DNA of 64,000 nucleotides from Pelagibacteraceae bacterium (GTDB lineage: Bacteria; Pseudomonadota; Alphaproteobacteria; Pelagibacterales; Pelagibacteraceae), in the NCBI GenBank assembly GCA_008638225.1, contig VTPP01000003.1, positions 1-64,000 of the forward strand, given 5' to 3'. Below, piece after piece: positions 19,226 through 29,771 of this stretch. The notes below the pieces were generated by a model. That model was not told the DNA's origin and did no database searches. It saw only the letters and a program-made list of their open reading frames with translations. The translations under genes and the position numbers were made by a program. Position 1 is the first letter of the stretch, and the number at the start of each line of letters is the position of its first letter.

Positions 19226-21501
19226 AATTAGTAAAATTTTTTTCGTTTATTATTGTTTTATTATTCATTACTTTTTTATTTTTAATTAATGGATTTGAAA
19301 CCACATCATTAAATAAAATTATCAAAGATCAAGTCGAGAATAAAATTCAGAATAGTCAAATAAATTTTAAAAATACAACAATTTCTCTAGGAGTAGAAAC
19401 TTTTGGGGTAACGGTAAAATTAAATAGTCCAGAATTTTTATATAAAAAAAATAAAATTGATATCAAAAGTATTAAAGCCAATATTGATTTATGGTCGGCT
19501 CTGAAAAGGGAAAATAAAATAAATAATGTTTATTTAGAATTAGATAAAACAAAAATATCTACAATTAATCTTATGGCAAAAGATTTTGACACAAAATCTT
19601 ATGCAGTTATTTTAAATAAATTTTTAGATGGAACTCTGGAAGGTTTTGTTAATATAGATTTTAAAAATATTAAAAATAGTAGATTTGAGGGAGTTGTAAA
19701 AAATTCTACTATTCAAATTTACGAAAACTTTCCTCACGCAACAATTAATAATGCAGAGTTAAAATATAAAAACAATATTTTAGAAATTCAGCTTAATTCA
19801 GGAAAATTAGCCGACCTAGACATAAAACAATCCAAAATAACCGTCGCAGCTAATGATTTAGAAGAGTTGTCTATCAATACTAGAATTTTAATAAGTGGAA
19901 AAATTGACTATTTAACCAAACTTAAGGAATTTAAAAATATTTCTAGCAATCTTATACCATCCGGCATTAACAATCTAAAAGGAGATCTAGACATCAATAT
20001 TTTGTCAGACATACTTATTGATAAAGAATTAAATATAAAAACATTAAAAAGTGATAGCAAGATTAATACTAGTAACGGTAGTTTTGATTATTCGTTATCA
20101 CCTAATGAAGATAAAAATAAAATCATAATTTCAAATGTTACTACTAATTCAAATCTTATAGACAAGGATCTCAGTACCACGGGTGATTTTTTATTAAATG
20201 GAAAATTAGTTAAATTTTCTTTTAATAAAAAAATAGATTCAAAACTTTACCAAAGTAACTTTTCAGGCTCAATTGATACTGTAGATTTTAATACGTTCTT
20301 AAAAAATGATGTAATTAATGGACAGATTGATTTCAATATTAGCTCAAACAACAAGCAGGGTCGAAATATTATTAATGCTAAGTTGAATTTAGATAATGCC
20401 CTAGTTAAATTCGATGATATTAATTATAAAAAAGAGCCCAAATCAAACGCGAGTTTAGATTTTACCCTCGATAAAAAATCTGAAAATATAAATATCTTTA
20501 GCCAGCTGTCTTATGTGGCAAAAGACTCTAAGATAAATTTAGTTAATTTAATTTTAAATAAAAATAATGAAATTGAAAATTTTAAATCAATAAATATACA
20601 AACACCAAAAAACTCAGTCTCTATTAACAAAAATAAGGATAATGTTTCTATAGTCGGAGATTCTTTAGATTTAACTAAGTTTATTCAATCCTTAACAGAT
20701 TTTAGTGATGACTCTAAGACAATTTCTTCAAATTTTAACTCTAAACTAACTGCTAAAATTAAAAAAGTTTATATTGGTAAAGATGTAATTAATGAATTAG
20801 TTTTTTCTGCAAATTTAAAAAATGGTGAATATGAAAGTTTAAATGGATTTGGCTCATTTTCAAATACAGAAACAGCTTCAATAACGATAATTAAAAATAA
20901 AAAAAATAATATTGTAACTACTCTTGTATCCGATAGATCAGTCCCTTTTTTATCTGGACTTAATTTTGCAAAAGGGTTTGGTAATGGAAAATTAAATTAT
21001 ATATCTGAGGAAGATGTGTCAGTTGATAAAACAAACACTAAAATTACATTAAGTAATTATTATGTAAAAGAAATGCCCATTCTCGCAAATTTACTTTCAC
21101 TAACTTCTTTTACAGGAATAATTGATACACTTTCGGGTAAAGGAGTTTTTTTTAACAAGTCCTACCTGGAATACGAAATTAAAAACAAAACTCTTACAAT
21201 CATAGATGCTTACGGTACCGGAGATTCTCTTGGTTATACTCTGGAAGGAAAAATAAATCCTGATGGCTTTGTAAGTTTAGATGGAAACTTAGTCCCAGCT
21301 TATTTGGTTAATGACATTATTAGGCAGGTTCCAGTTGTTGGTAAAGTAATTACTGGTAAACAAGGAGATGGAATATTTGGCGCTAGTTTTAAAATTAAAG
21401 GTCAACCAGATTCTTTGGTAACGACAGTAAATCCCATCCGAACTCTAACACCAAGATTCATTCAGCGTTTTTTTGATTTATTTAGAAGTAGTTCTAAATA
21501 A
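19222..21501 (+). CDS. AsmA/YhdP-like inner-membrane-anchored protein
   Basis: Probably a member of the AsmA/TamB/YhdP group of bridge-like periplasmic proteins thought to move or regulate phospholipids between membranes. The 759 residues have one N-terminal membrane anchor (FFSFIIVLLFITFLFLI) and then a long beta-rich, Asn/Lys/Asp-rich region without Cys. The C-terminal part (SLTSFTGIIDTLSGKGVFF, YGTGDSLGYTLEGKIN, LVPAYLVNDIIRQVPVVGKVI) matches the AsmA-like C-terminal domain (DUF3971-type). It overlaps prfB by 4 bases and the convergent tyrS by 8. The exact subfamily is uncertain. Confidence 0.75.
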   Translation: MKLVKFFSFIIVLLFITFLFLINGFETTSLNKIIKDQVENKIQNSQINFKNTTISLGVETFGVTVKLNSPEFLYKKNKIDIKSIKANIDLWSALKRENKINNVYLELDKTKISTINLMAKDFDTKSYAVILNKFLDGTLEGFVNIDFKNIKNSRFEGVVKNSTIQIYENFPHATINNAELKYKNNILEIQLNSGKLADLDIKQSKITVAANDLEELSINTRILISGKIDYLTKLKEFKNISSNLIPSGINNLKGDLDINILSDILIDKELNIKTLKSDSKINTSNGSFDYSLSPNEDKNKIIISNVTTNSNLIDKDLSTTGDFLLNGKLVKFSFNKKIDSKLYQSNFSGSIDTVDFNTFLKNDVINGQIDFNISSNNKQGRNIINAKLNLDNALVKFDDINYKKEPKSNASLDFTLDKKSENINIFSQLSYVAKDSKINLVNLILNKNNEIENFKSINIQTPKNSVSINKNKDNVSIVGDSLDLTKFIQSLTDFSDDSKTISSNFNSKLTAKIKKVYIGKDVINELVFSANLKNGEYESLNGFGSFSNTETASITIIKNKKNNIVTTLVSDRSVPFLSGLNFAKGFGNGKLNYISEEDVSVDKTNTKITLSNYYVKEMPILANLLSLTSFTGIIDTLSGKGVFFNKSYLEYEIKNKTLTIIDAYGTGDSLGYTLEGKINPDGFVSLDGNLVPAYLVNDIIRQVPVVGKVITGKQGDGIFGASFKIKGQPDSLVTTVNPIRTLTPRFIQRFFDLFRSSSK

Positions 21502-22732
21502 CTTTAATAACAAAGTGTTTTTTTTTACCAAAAGATATTTTGATTTGGCTATTAATGGCGTCTGCTAATGTAAGTAACCTAGTATCGCTGGTTTCGATAA
21601 CGTTGTTAATTCGATAAGCGTTGTTAGATAGATTTCTTCTAAAATCCCCACCAGAAGATGCGAATTCTATATTAAGTAACAAATCTTTAAACAATACTCC
21701 TTTTTCAATATCACTTTTTTTAATTTTTTTACTTGGTAATTCATCACCAGTGGATCGAGATTCAAAAGTAGATTTAGAGGTAAGTTCTGCTTTTTTTGCT
21801 GCCTTATTACCGTGCAGTAATTTGGTTGCTTCATTAGCTAGCAATATTTTCAGCTCATTTAATTTTGAGCCTGAATAATTTTCATACTGTCTGATGTTTT
21901 CAGTAGTTAGCTCTGTAAACAAATATAAATATTTAATCACATCACGGTCATCAGTATTTCTCCAAAATTGCCAATAATCATAACTGCTTAATAATTCTTC
22001 ATCTAACCAAACTGCACCTTTTTCTGTCTTGCCCATTTTTGTGCCTTGAGATGTTGTTATTAGTGGCGTGGTTAGCCCAACTACTTCTTCTTGGGCTTCC
22101 TTTCTAACTAGTTCAACTCCATTTATAATATTTCCCCATTGGTCAGAGCCACCAATTTGCAATAAACATTTATTTTTTTTAAACAATTCTAAGTAATCGT
22201 ATGCTTGCAGAATCATATAATTAAATTCTAAAAAACTTAATGATTGTTCACGATCCAATCTAAGTTTCACACTATCAAAAGTTAACATTTTGTTAATTGT
22301 AAAATATTTTCCAAAATCTCTTAAAAAATTAATATAATTTAATTTGGATAACCAATTTTTATTATCAACATAAACAGGCTTGTTTTTTACTTTAGAGTCT
22401 AAAAATTTTCCAAAAACATTTTTAATTTTTTTTATATTTTTTTGAATTTCTTTTTCTGAGAGTATTTTCCTTGATTCTTCTTTACCAGAAGGGTCACCAA
22501 CCATAGTTGTGCCACCACCAAGCAATACGATAGGGGTGTGTCCATATTTTTGAAATAAACGAAGACACATTATTTGTATTAAGCTACCAACATGCAGGCT
22601 TGAAGCAGTACAATCAAAACCAATGTAGAAAGATATTTTTTTATTATTTAATAATTTTTCTAAGTATTTTTCATTTGTGCATTGAAAAAAGAAACCACGA
22701 TTTTTAAATTCTGTTAAAAGATTTTTATTCAT
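21494..22732 (-). CDS. tyrS: Tyrosyl-tRNA synthetase
   Basis: Class I synthetase that charges tRNA-Tyr. The 412 residues include YIGFDCTASSLHVGSL (HIGH-equivalent HVGS), the Tyr-site region YLELFKKNKCLLQIGGSDQWGNI, and the KMSKS-equivalent KMGKTEKGAVWLD. The C-terminal S4-like RNA-binding domain is visible as RLLTLADAINSQIKISFGKKKH. It stands alone, facing the AsmA-like gene and divergent from anmK across 59 bases. Confidence 0.97.
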   Translation of the reverse strand: MNKNLLTEFKNRGFFFQCTNEKYLEKLLNNKKISFYIGFDCTASSLHVGSLIQIMCLRLFQKYGHTPIVLLGGGTTMVGDPSGKEESRKILSEKEIQKNIKKIKNVFGKFLDSKVKNKPVYVDNKNWLSKLNYINFLRDFGKYFTINKMLTFDSVKLRLDREQSLSFLEFNYMILQAYDYLELFKKNKCLLQIGGSDQWGNIINGVELVRKEAQEEVVGLTTPLITTSQGTKMGKTEKGAVWLDEELLSSYDYWQFWRNTDDRDVIKYLYLFTELTTENIRQYENYSGSKLNELKILLANEATKLLHGNKAAKKAELTSKSTFESRSTGDELPSKKIKKSDIEKGVLFKDLLLNIEFASSGGDFRRNLSNNAYRINNVIETSDTRLLTLADAINSQIKISFGKKKHFVIKVI

Positions 22733-22791
22733 TTATAAGGCTGTAATTATTAGATTATTATACAATATTAAACTATTTTGAAATATTATTT

Positions 22792-23886
22792 ATGAGTCAA
22801 ATTTACTCAAGTATAGGAATGATGAGTGGTACATCATTTGATGGCGTAGATATTTCCATTATAGAAACTGATGGAAAAGATCGCATACTATTAAAAAAAG
22901 ATCTTTATTACCCTTATGACAAACAAACAAAATTAAATATAAAGAATTTTAAAAACAGCTTATTAAACAAAAATATTGTTAATATATCAAAATCAAAATC
23001 ATTTCTTGAATTAAGTAGAATTATTACTTTAATTCACGCACGTTCTGCAAAAAAAATTATAGAAAAATATAAAAAAAAAATAGACATAGTTGGTTTTCAT
23101 GGAGTTACGGTTTTGCATAAACCAGAAATAAAACAATCACTTCAGTTAGGAAATCCAAAATTATTGGCTAGTCTACTAAAAACAAATGTCGTTTTTAACT
23201 TCAGACAAAAGGATTTGGATCTTGGTGGTCAGGGTGCGCCACTAATACCTGTTTACCATAAGTGCTTGGCAAACAAACTTAAAAATAAAAAGCCGTGTAT
23301 GTTTATAAATATTGGAGGTATTTCAAATTTTACATTTATTAGTAAAAACAAAATATATGCGTCTGACATTGGTCCTGGTAACTGCCTACTAGATCAATGG
23401 ATTTATTTAAATACAGGAAAACACTTTGATGAAAATGGAAAAATATCAGAAAAAGGAAAGGTAGACTCTAATTTTATAAATAATTTTATAGATAGACATA
23501 ATTATTATCTAAAAAAAAATATATCCTACGACACTTCCGATTTTAATATTTCTGAACTTAGAGGAATGTCTCTAGAAAATGGAGCAGCAACGCTTTCTTA
23601 TTTATCAGGTATTTTAATTGCAAATGTAATTAATCAATACAAAAATATAAATAATATTTATTTTGGAGGAGGAGGCAGAAAAAATTTGTTTATTATGAAA
23701 ACAATACAAAATAATATTATTGCTAATATAGTAGTTTTGGATGAAAAAAAAATTAACGGTGATTTTTTAGAATCACAAGCATTTGCTTATATAGCTGTTC
23801 GATCACTGCTTAAGTTGCCAATTACTTTCAAACAAACCACAGGGGTTAAAAAGAATGTTTCTGGTGGTGAAATTTACAAATATTAA
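22792..23886 (+). CDS. anmK: Anhydro-N-acetylmuramic acid kinase
   Basis: Phosphorylates and hydrolyses 1,6-anhydro-MurNAc to MurNAc-6-P during recycling of the cell wall. The 364-residue protein has the N-terminal ATP/sugar signature GMMSGTSFDGVDISI, VGFHGVTVLHKP, DLGGQGAPLIPVYH with the catalytic Asp, NIGGISNFTFI, DIGPGNCLLDQWI and YFGGGGRKNLFIM. It is divergent from tyrS, as in many Alphaproteobacteria, and its stop shares four bases with the hydrolase stop. Keeping murein recycling is notable for such a small-genome style. Confidence 0.95.
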   Translation: MSQIYSSIGMMSGTSFDGVDISIIETDGKDRILLKKDLYYPYDKQTKLNIKNFKNSLLNKNIVNISKSKSFLELSRIITLIHARSAKKIIEKYKKKIDIVGFHGVTVLHKPEIKQSLQLGNPKLLASLLKTNVVFNFRQKDLDLGGQGAPLIPVYHKCLANKLKNKKPCMFINIGGISNFTFISKNKIYASDIGPGNCLLDQWIYLNTGKHFDENGKISEKGKVDSNFINNFIDRHNYYLKKNISYDTSDFNISELRGMSLENGAATLSYLSGILIANVINQYKNINNIYFGGGGRKNLFIMKTIQNNIIANIVVLDEKKINGDFLESQAFAYIAVRSLLKLPITFKQTTGVKKNVSGGEIYKY

Positions 23887-24539
23887 AAAAACCTAGATTC
23901 TTTTTTTATGTAAGCATCCAGTACTTTTATAAATTCTTTATCTTTATTGAGAAAAAAATGATCAGCACCCTTGATTTCAGAAAAATCTACCGCAATCTTT
24001 TTTTGATTGGTTAGTTTGGCTTTTAAACTCTTAATAGATTCATCCGTTACTAATTGATCTTGATTACCATGAATAACAAGTCCTGATGTTGGGCAGGGTG
24101 CAAGAAAATTAAAATCAAAAATGTTAGGTTGTGGTGAAATAGATACAAATCTAAAAATCTCAGGTCTGCGCATTAATAACTGCATACATATCAATGCACC
24201 AAAAGAAAATCCAACAACCCAACTTTCATTAGAATTTGGATTATTTCTTTGAATAAAATCTAGAGCTGCTGCGGCATCAGATAATTCTCCAAGACCATTA
24301 TCAAATTTTCCTTCACTCTTGCCCACACCTCTAAAATTAAATCTACAAACAGAAAACTCATTCTGCAAAAATGTATGAAATGCATTATAGGTAACACGGT
24401 TATTCATTGTTCCACCGTATTCTGGATGTGGATGCAATATTAATGCAATAGGAGCATTATCTTTTTTGCTTTGGATATATTTTGCCTCCAGCTTACCATC
24501 TGGACCATTTATAAAAATTTCTGCGTTGTTGTATCTCAT
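23883..24539 (-). CDS. Alpha/beta hydrolase
   Basis: Soluble serine hydrolase of the alpha/beta fold; substrate unknown. The 218 residues contain the oxyanion region LILHPHPEYGGTMNN, NFRGVGKSEGKFDNG, the nucleophile elbow GFSFGALI (Ser about 103), an Asp in HGNQDQLV and the catalytic His in GADHFF. This belongs to the family often listed as a serine aminopeptidase-like or CocE-type small hydrolase. It sits alone between anmK and the suf operon, divergent from sufB. The presence of the complete triad suggests activity. Confidence 0.85.
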   Translation of the reverse strand: MRYNNAEIFINGPDGKLEAKYIQSKKDNAPIALILHPHPEYGGTMNNRVTYNAFHTFLQNEFSVCRFNFRGVGKSEGKFDNGLGELSDAAAALDFIQRNNPNSNESWVVGFSFGALICMQLLMRRPEIFRFVSISPQPNIFDFNFLAPCPTSGLVIHGNQDQLVTDESIKSLKAKLTNQKKIAVDFSEIKGADHFFLNKDKEFIKVLDAYIKKESRFF

Positions 24540-24612
24540 TAGATGTAATTGAATAAATTTGAAAAAAGCTTATAACACAAGTTAACTATTATAAGGGTAT
24601 AAAATATCTCCT

Positions 24613-24628
24613 TAAATGTTAACATTTA
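24613..24628. promoter_or_regulatory. Perfect 16-bp palindrome before the suf operon, candidate operator
   Basis: TAAATGTTAACATTTA is an exact inverted repeat 29 bases before the sufB ATG and about 10 bases after a TATAAAAT that could serve as a -10 element (24598-24605). A second, shorter palindrome AGTTAACT lies at 24580-24587. SUF operons are normally repressed by an Fe or Fe-S sensor (Rrf2/IscR/RirA, Fur or Irr types), so an operator fits this position. No regulator gene lies nearby and the sequence is not one I can assign to a known box. Confidence 0.5.
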
Positions 24629-24657
24629 CCTTTTAGTTTAAAAAATAAGACAATTTT

Positions 24658-26109
24658 ATGAGTAATGGACAGGAGTTTATAAAAAATTACAAACAAGGTT
24701 CCGATTATGCACACGGATTTGTTACTGATATTGAAACCATAGATGTTCCGAAGGGATTGTCGAAGGAAGTGGTTCATTTTATTTCGAAACAAAAAAAAGA
24801 GCCTAAATGGATGCTAGATTGGAGATTAAAAGCATTCGACAGGTTGCAGTCCATGAAAGAGCCTGATTGGCAAAAACCAAAATATCCAAAAATAAATTAT
24901 CAAGATCTTTATTATTATTCAGCGCCCAAGAGTTTAGCAGATCAGCCAAAATCTTTGGATGACATAGATCCAGAAATTAGAAAAACTTATGAAAAGTTAG
25001 GTATACCACTTTTAGAACAAAAAAAATTAGCAGGTATTGCGGTGGATGCTGTGTTTGATTCTGTTTCCGTAGCAACCACATTTAAAGATAAATTAAATGA
25101 AATTGGTGTAATTTTTTGTTCAATTTCCGAAGCGACAAGAGAACATCCTGAGCTTGTGAAAAAATATTTGGGTTCAGTAATTCCGATGTCGGATCATTTT
25201 TTTGCAACTTTAAATTCTGCTGTATTTACTGATGGCTCATTTGTTTATATCCCTCCAGGAGTAAGATGTCCTATGGAGCTTTCAACTTACTTTAGAATAA
25301 ATGCTTCTAATACAGGTCAATTTGAAAGAACATTAATTATTGCAGATAAGGGTAGCTACGTAAGTTATTTAGAAGGCTGCACTGCACCAATGAGAGATGA
25401 AAATCAGTTACATGCCGCCAATGTTGAGCTTGTGGCATTAGACGATGCTGAAATTAAATACTCAACCGTACAAAATTGGTATCCAGGTGACAAAGAAGGT
25501 AATGGAGGTATTTACAACTTCGTAACTAAACGAGGTGCTTGCAGAGGAAAAAATTCAAAAATTTCATGGACACAGGTTGAAACAGGTTCAGCCATTACAT
25601 GGAAATATCCAAGTTGCATTTTACAAGGTGATAACTCCCAAGGAGAATTTTATTCTGTTGCGATTACAAATAATTATCAAAAAGCAGATACAGGAACAAA
25701 AATGATTCATTTAGGGAAAAATACTAGAAGTAAAATTATTTCAAAAGGAATATCAGCTGGTCATGCTGACAATACTTATAGAGGTTTAGTTAGTATTCAT
25801 CCGAAAGCAACGGGCGCAAAAAATTATACTCAATGCGATTCATTACTAGTTGGAAATAAGTGTGGAGCACATACTATTCCTTACATAGAAAATAAAAATT
25901 CAACATCAGAGATTGAGCATGAAGCAACAACATCAAAAATTAGTGATGATCAATTATTTTATTGTAGACAAAGAGGCTTAAATCAAGAGGAGGCTGTTAG
26001 TTTAATTGTTAACGGTTTTTGCAAAGAAGTTTTGCAACAATTGCCTATGGAATTTGCTGTTGAAGCTCAAAAATTAGTTGGAATAAGTTTAGAGGGTAGT
26101 GTTGGTTAA
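24658..26109 (+). CDS. sufB: Fe-S cluster assembly scaffold SufB
   Basis: Core of the SufBC2D complex on which Fe-S clusters are built. The 483 residues are of normal length. Recognisable parts are [47 protein letters not shown], the C-terminal [17 protein letters not shown] and [18 protein letters not shown]-type region shared with SufD. First gene of the suf operon; its final A is the first base of the sufC ATG. The operon here lacks the Rrf2-type regulator gene often found at this end. Confidence 0.98.
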   Translation: MSNGQEFIKNYKQGSDYAHGFVTDIETIDVPKGLSKEVVHFISKQKKEPKWMLDWRLKAFDRLQSMKEPDWQKPKYPKINYQDLYYYSAPKSLADQPKSLDDIDPEIRKTYEKLGIPLLEQKKLAGIAVDAVFDSVSVATTFKDKLNEIGVIFCSISEATREHPELVKKYLGSVIPMSDHFFATLNSAVFTDGSFVYIPPGVRCPMELSTYFRINASNTGQFERTLIIADKGSYVSYLEGCTAPMRDENQLHAANVELVALDDAEIKYSTVQNWYPGDKEGNGGIYNFVTKRGACRGKNSKISWTQVETGSAITWKYPSCILQGDNSQGEFYSVAITNNYQKADTGTKMIHLGKNTRSKIISKGISAGHADNTYRGLVSIHPKATGAKNYTQCDSLLVGNKCGAHTIPYIENKNSTSEIEHEATTSKISDDQLFYCRQRGLNQEEAVSLIVNGFCKEVLQQLPMEFAVEAQKLVGISLEGSVG

Positions 26110-26846
26110 TGATTGATATAAAAAATTTAAGAGCGAGTGTTGACGATAAAGAAATTTTGAAAGGGCTAAATTTAAAAATAGGCAAAGGAGAAGTGCATGC
26201 GATAATGGGTCCAAACGGATCTGGAAAGAGCACTCTTTCTTACGTTTTGTCAGGAAAAGAAGGCTATAATGTTGAAGGGGAAATTAAGTTTAATAAGAAA
26301 AATCTTCTCGAGCTTAATGCTGAAGAAAGAGCTAGAGAAGGAATATTTTTGGCTTTTCAATACCCGATTGAAATTCCAGGAGTTTTTACTAACAACTTTT
26401 TAAGAACATCACTAAATTCAGTTAGAAAAGCAAATGGTAAAGCGGAACTTAATGCTATTGATTTTTTAAAAATTGTTAAAGAAAAAGCTAAAGAACTTAA
26501 TATTGGAGAAGAAATGTTATCAAGACCATTAAACGTTGGTTTCTCTGGAGGTGAGAAAAAAAGAAATGAAATTTTACAAATGTCGTTGTTAGAACCTAGC
26601 TTTGTTGTGATGGACGAAACAGACTCTGGACTTGATATTGATGCTTTAAAAATAGTTTCTAATGGAGTGAATAGCCTTCGTGATCCTGAAAGGTCATTTT
26701 TGATAATAACACATTATCAAAGACTTTTGAATTATATTAAGCCTGATTTTGTTCATGTGCTTTCGGATGGAAAAATTGTAAAAACAGGAGATTGGAAATT
26801 GGCATTAGATCTTGAAGATGAAGGTTATGGTCAGTTTATCAATTAA
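26109..26846 (+). CDS. sufC: Fe-S cluster assembly ATPase SufC
   Basis: ABC-type ATPase that drives conformational change of SufB and SufD. The 245-residue protein shows Walker [10 protein letters not shown] (about 35-43), the Q-loop in [11 protein letters not shown], the signature [12 protein letters not shown] and Walker [16 protein letters not shown] with the H-loop ITHYQRLL. The ATG overlaps the sufB stop by one base and the stop is immediately followed by sufD, so the three are tightly coupled. Confidence 0.98.
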   Translation: MIDIKNLRASVDDKEILKGLNLKIGKGEVHAIMGPNGSGKSTLSYVLSGKEGYNVEGEIKFNKKNLLELNAEERAREGIFLAFQYPIEIPGVFTNNFLRTSLNSVRKANGKAELNAIDFLKIVKEKAKELNIGEEMLSRPLNVGFSGGEKKRNEILQMSLLEPSFVVMDETDSGLDIDALKIVSNGVNSLRDPERSFLIITHYQRLLNYIKPDFVHVLSDGKIVKTGDWKLALDLEDEGYGQFIN

Positions 26847-28097
26847 ATGGAAAATTATAACGAAATTAAAATAAATTTTGAAAAGTTTATAAATACTTTC
26901 AAAACAGATGATAACGATCTTGAATTTAGAAAAAAATCTTTTGCAAATTTTATTAGCAAAGGTTTTCCTGTATCTAGGGATGAAAATTGGAAATATTCTC
27001 CATTAGTTCAAGATTTAAAAAAATTTTCACATCTTAACAATCAAAAAACAGGGATCAATGCACTACCAAACGAACTGAAGGAAAATTTTGATCATTATTC
27101 TATTATTTTTGTTGATGGTGTTTTAATACTTACAGATATTAATGATACTGGCCTTGTTATAAAAAAAAATAATTCATTTCTAAAATCAGTTAAAAAAGCT
27201 GGGGAAAACCCAATTTTAAATTTAAATAATGCCTTTGCAGATCAGGGTTATTTAATAGAAGTTAATAGCAATACTATCTTAACCAGGCCTATTGTAATTT
27301 ATAATTATTTCTCAAAAAATTTTTTATCAAATTTTTGTAGTTCAAAAAATTTTATTTTGTTAAATGAAAAATCGAATGTGGTTGTATATGAAAAAACTAT
27401 TTACGATTCTAGTATAGAGTACTTAATTACATCCAATACTGAAATTTTTTTAGCAAAAGGGTCAAAGTTAAAGAAATACGATTTAAACTGTAATAATAAA
27501 CATTCTACTATTTTTAATTTTGTAAAAGCTAATTTAGATGAAAATTCTGAATTAGAATATTTTACATTTTCTGAAAATATCAATTCTTGCAGAGATGAAA
27601 GCATTATTAACTTAAATGGAAAAAATTGTTTTGCAAATGTTAATGCAATTCAATTGCTTAGAAACAATTGTAACCATGAAATTAAATTACAAATTAATCA
27701 TAATGAAGAAAACACTAAAAGTAGTCAGTTTGTTAAATCAGCTTTGTATGATTCAGCGAATGCAATATTTCAAGGTAAAATATTTGTAGATTCAAAAGCT
27801 CAAAAAACAGATGGATATCAATTATCGAGGGCTTTACTCTTATCTGATAATGTTAAGTTTTTTTCCAAACCTGAACTTGAAATTTATGCCGACGATGTTA
27901 AATGCTCACATGGCTCATCATCTGGAAGTGTCGATGAAGAGTCTATCTTTTATCTAAGATCAAGAGGTATAAGTAAAGAAGATGCTAAAATGATGATGAT
28001 TAATGGTTTTTTAGGAGAAGTCATTGAGAAAATTACGGAAGATAAATTTAAAAATATTTTTTTTAACAAATTAGATCATAATTCTAATCATGATTAA
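26847..28097 (+). CDS. sufD: Fe-S cluster assembly protein SufD
   Basis: SufB paralog that completes the scaffold and helps iron entry. The 416-residue protein is divergent in its N-terminal half (RDENWKYSPLVQDL is the conserved start) and clearer in the C-terminal beta-helix: DGYQLSRALLLSDN, the conserved KPELEIYADDVKCSHGSSSG with Cys-Ser-His used for cluster assembly, and DEESIFYLRSRGISKEDA. It follows sufC without a gap and overlaps sufS by 8 bases. Confidence 0.96.
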   Translation: MENYNEIKINFEKFINTFKTDDNDLEFRKKSFANFISKGFPVSRDENWKYSPLVQDLKKFSHLNNQKTGINALPNELKENFDHYSIIFVDGVLILTDINDTGLVIKKNNSFLKSVKKAGENPILNLNNAFADQGYLIEVNSNTILTRPIVIYNYFSKNFLSNFCSSKNFILLNEKSNVVVYEKTIYDSSIEYLITSNTEIFLAKGSKLKKYDLNCNNKHSTIFNFVKANLDENSELEYFTFSENINSCRDESIINLNGKNCFANVNAIQLLRNNCNHEIKLQINHNEENTKSSQFVKSALYDSANAIFQGKIFVDSKAQKTDGYQLSRALLLSDNVKFFSKPELEIYADDVKCSHGSSSGSVDEESIFYLRSRGISKEDAKMMMINGFLGEVIEKITEDKFKNIFFNKLDHNSNHD

Positions 28098-29304
28098 AAA
28101 TATAAAGGAAGAATTTCCCATATTTAAAAATAAAATAAATGGAAAAGATCTAGTATATTTAGATAGTGCCAATTCTTCACAGAAGCCACAAAGTGTAATT
28201 GATGCAGTTAGTTTTTTTTACAGCAATGAATTTGCCAATGTGGGTAGAGGAATTTATACTTTAGCTGTTAATGCTTCAGACAAATACGAAAAAACTAGAT
28301 CTAATTTAAAAAAATTTATAGGTGCAAGTTCCGATTGTGAAATAATTTTTACAAAAAATGCAACTGAGTCTTTAAATCTAGTGGCTAGTTGTTTTGGTGA
28401 AAAATTTATTGAGAAAAATGATGAGATTATTTTAACTGAAACTGAGCATCATGCTAATTATGTTCCATGGGATTTTCTTCGAAAAAGAAAAGGTGCTATT
28501 ATTAAATTTTTACCAATAGACGAGGATGGAAATTTAAAAGTCGATGAATTAGAAAAGTTAATATCCAATAAAACTAAAATAATAAGCATTACTCACATGT
28601 CCAATGTCACTGGAGCTATCACACCTTTAGAAAAAATAATAGAAATTGCAAAAAAAAATAATATTCCTGTTTGTGTTGATGGAACTCAGGGTGCTGCTCA
28701 TTTAGATATAGATATAAAAAAAATGAACTGTGATTTTTATGCATTTTCCGGACACAAAATGTACGGTCCAACTGGTGTAGGATTATTAGCGATTAAATAT
28801 AAGTGGCTTGAGGCTTTTGACCCATTTATGGGTGGTGGTGGAATGATAGATTATGTCACAAAAAAAAATATTGCGTATGCAAGAGGTGTTTGGAAAATGG
28901 AAGCTGGTACAATGCCAACAGCAGAGGTTGTTGCTTTAAATGAGTCCATTAACTTTATTAATAAAATCGGTAAAAAAAATATAATAGAACATGAAAAAAA
29001 GTTGACGCAAATAGCTTTGGAAAAACTGAGAAGTAATAATTCAGTTAGAATTATTGCAAAACCCAAAAATCAAGGAGGTGTCTTCTCTTTTAATATCAAC
29101 AATATTCATTCTCATGATGTTTCAACTATATTAGACCAAGAAGGAATTGCAGTTCGCGGCGGACATCATTGTTGCCAAGTCCTGCACGAAGTGCTTAAAA
29201 TCAATTCTTCCGTAAGAGTATCCTTTGGTGTTTATAATAATGAAAGCGATATTGATGCTCTCTGCGATGGAATTAAAAAATGCCAAAAAATATTTAAGAA
29301 ATAA
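28090..29304 (+). CDS. sufS: Cysteine desulfurase SufS
   Basis: PLP enzyme that takes sulfur from cysteine for SUF assembly. The 404 residues show LDSANSSQKPQSVI at the N-terminus, TESLNLVAS, ETEHHANYVPW, DGTQGAAH, the PLP-Lys motif FSGHKMYGPTGVGLL and the persulfide Cys in the RGGHHCCQVLH loop. It overlaps sufD by 8 bases and directly abuts sufU. Sulfur acceptors available here are SufU (next gene) and SufE (at 32.3 kb). Confidence 0.97.
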   Translation: MIKNIKEEFPIFKNKINGKDLVYLDSANSSQKPQSVIDAVSFFYSNEFANVGRGIYTLAVNASDKYEKTRSNLKKFIGASSDCEIIFTKNATESLNLVASCFGEKFIEKNDEIILTETEHHANYVPWDFLRKRKGAIIKFLPIDEDGNLKVDELEKLISNKTKIISITHMSNVTGAITPLEKIIEIAKKNNIPVCVDGTQGAAHLDIDIKKMNCDFYAFSGHKMYGPTGVGLLAIKYKWLEAFDPFMGGGGMIDYVTKKNIAYARGVWKMEAGTMPTAEVVALNESINFINKIGKKNIIEHEKKLTQIALEKLRSNNSVRIIAKPKNQGGVFSFNINNIHSHDVSTILDQEGIAVRGGHHCCQVLHEVLKINSSVRVSFGVYNNESDIDALCDGIKKCQKIFKK

Positions 29305-29748
29305 ATGAATATAAAAGAATTATACAAGAACATAATTCTTGATCATGGAACTAGCCCAAGAAATAGATTCCGTCTGCAAAATTTTAATCATGAGACAATC
29401 GGCTCCAATCCATTATGCGGTGATAAAGTTCATATTTTTTTTAATGTAATCGATGATTTAATAGACCAGATTAGTTTTGTAGGAGAAGGTTGTGCTATTT
29501 GCATTGCTTCAAGCTCTGTAATGACAGAAGTTTTGCAAAATAAATCTAAAAAGGAAGTCGTTGCTATAAGTAAATATTTTATCAATGTTATAATTAATAA
29601 AAACCACACATTTCCGAACTTTTTAGAACAAGATAATAAAACTAAATTAGATTCTTTTATGTCAATAGGAGAATTTCCAACGCGTATTAAATGTGCTACA
29701 TTGCCATGGATTGCTATAGAGTCTGAATTAGAAAAAAAAAGTAAATAA
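29305..29748 (+). CDS. sufU: SufU-type Fe-S assembly / sulfurtransferase protein
   Basis: IscU-fold protein that accepts sulfur from SufS and/or carries clusters. The 147-residue protein has three conserved Cys regions: GSNPLCGDKVHI, EGCAICIASSS and RIKCATLPW. In characterised SufU the equivalent Cys residues and an Asp bind zinc. The KNIILDHGTSPRNRF start is typical. It abuts sufS without a gap. A second, shorter IscU-like protein is encoded with sufE at 32.7 kb. Confidence 0.93.
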   Translation: MNIKELYKNIILDHGTSPRNRFRLQNFNHETIGSNPLCGDKVHIFFNVIDDLIDQISFVGEGCAICIASSSVMTEVLQNKSKKEVVAISKYFINVIINKNHTFPNFLEQDNKTKLDSFMSIGEFPTRIKCATLPWIAIESELEKKSK

Positions 29749-29771
29749 ATTGTTAAAGATAAATTAAATTA

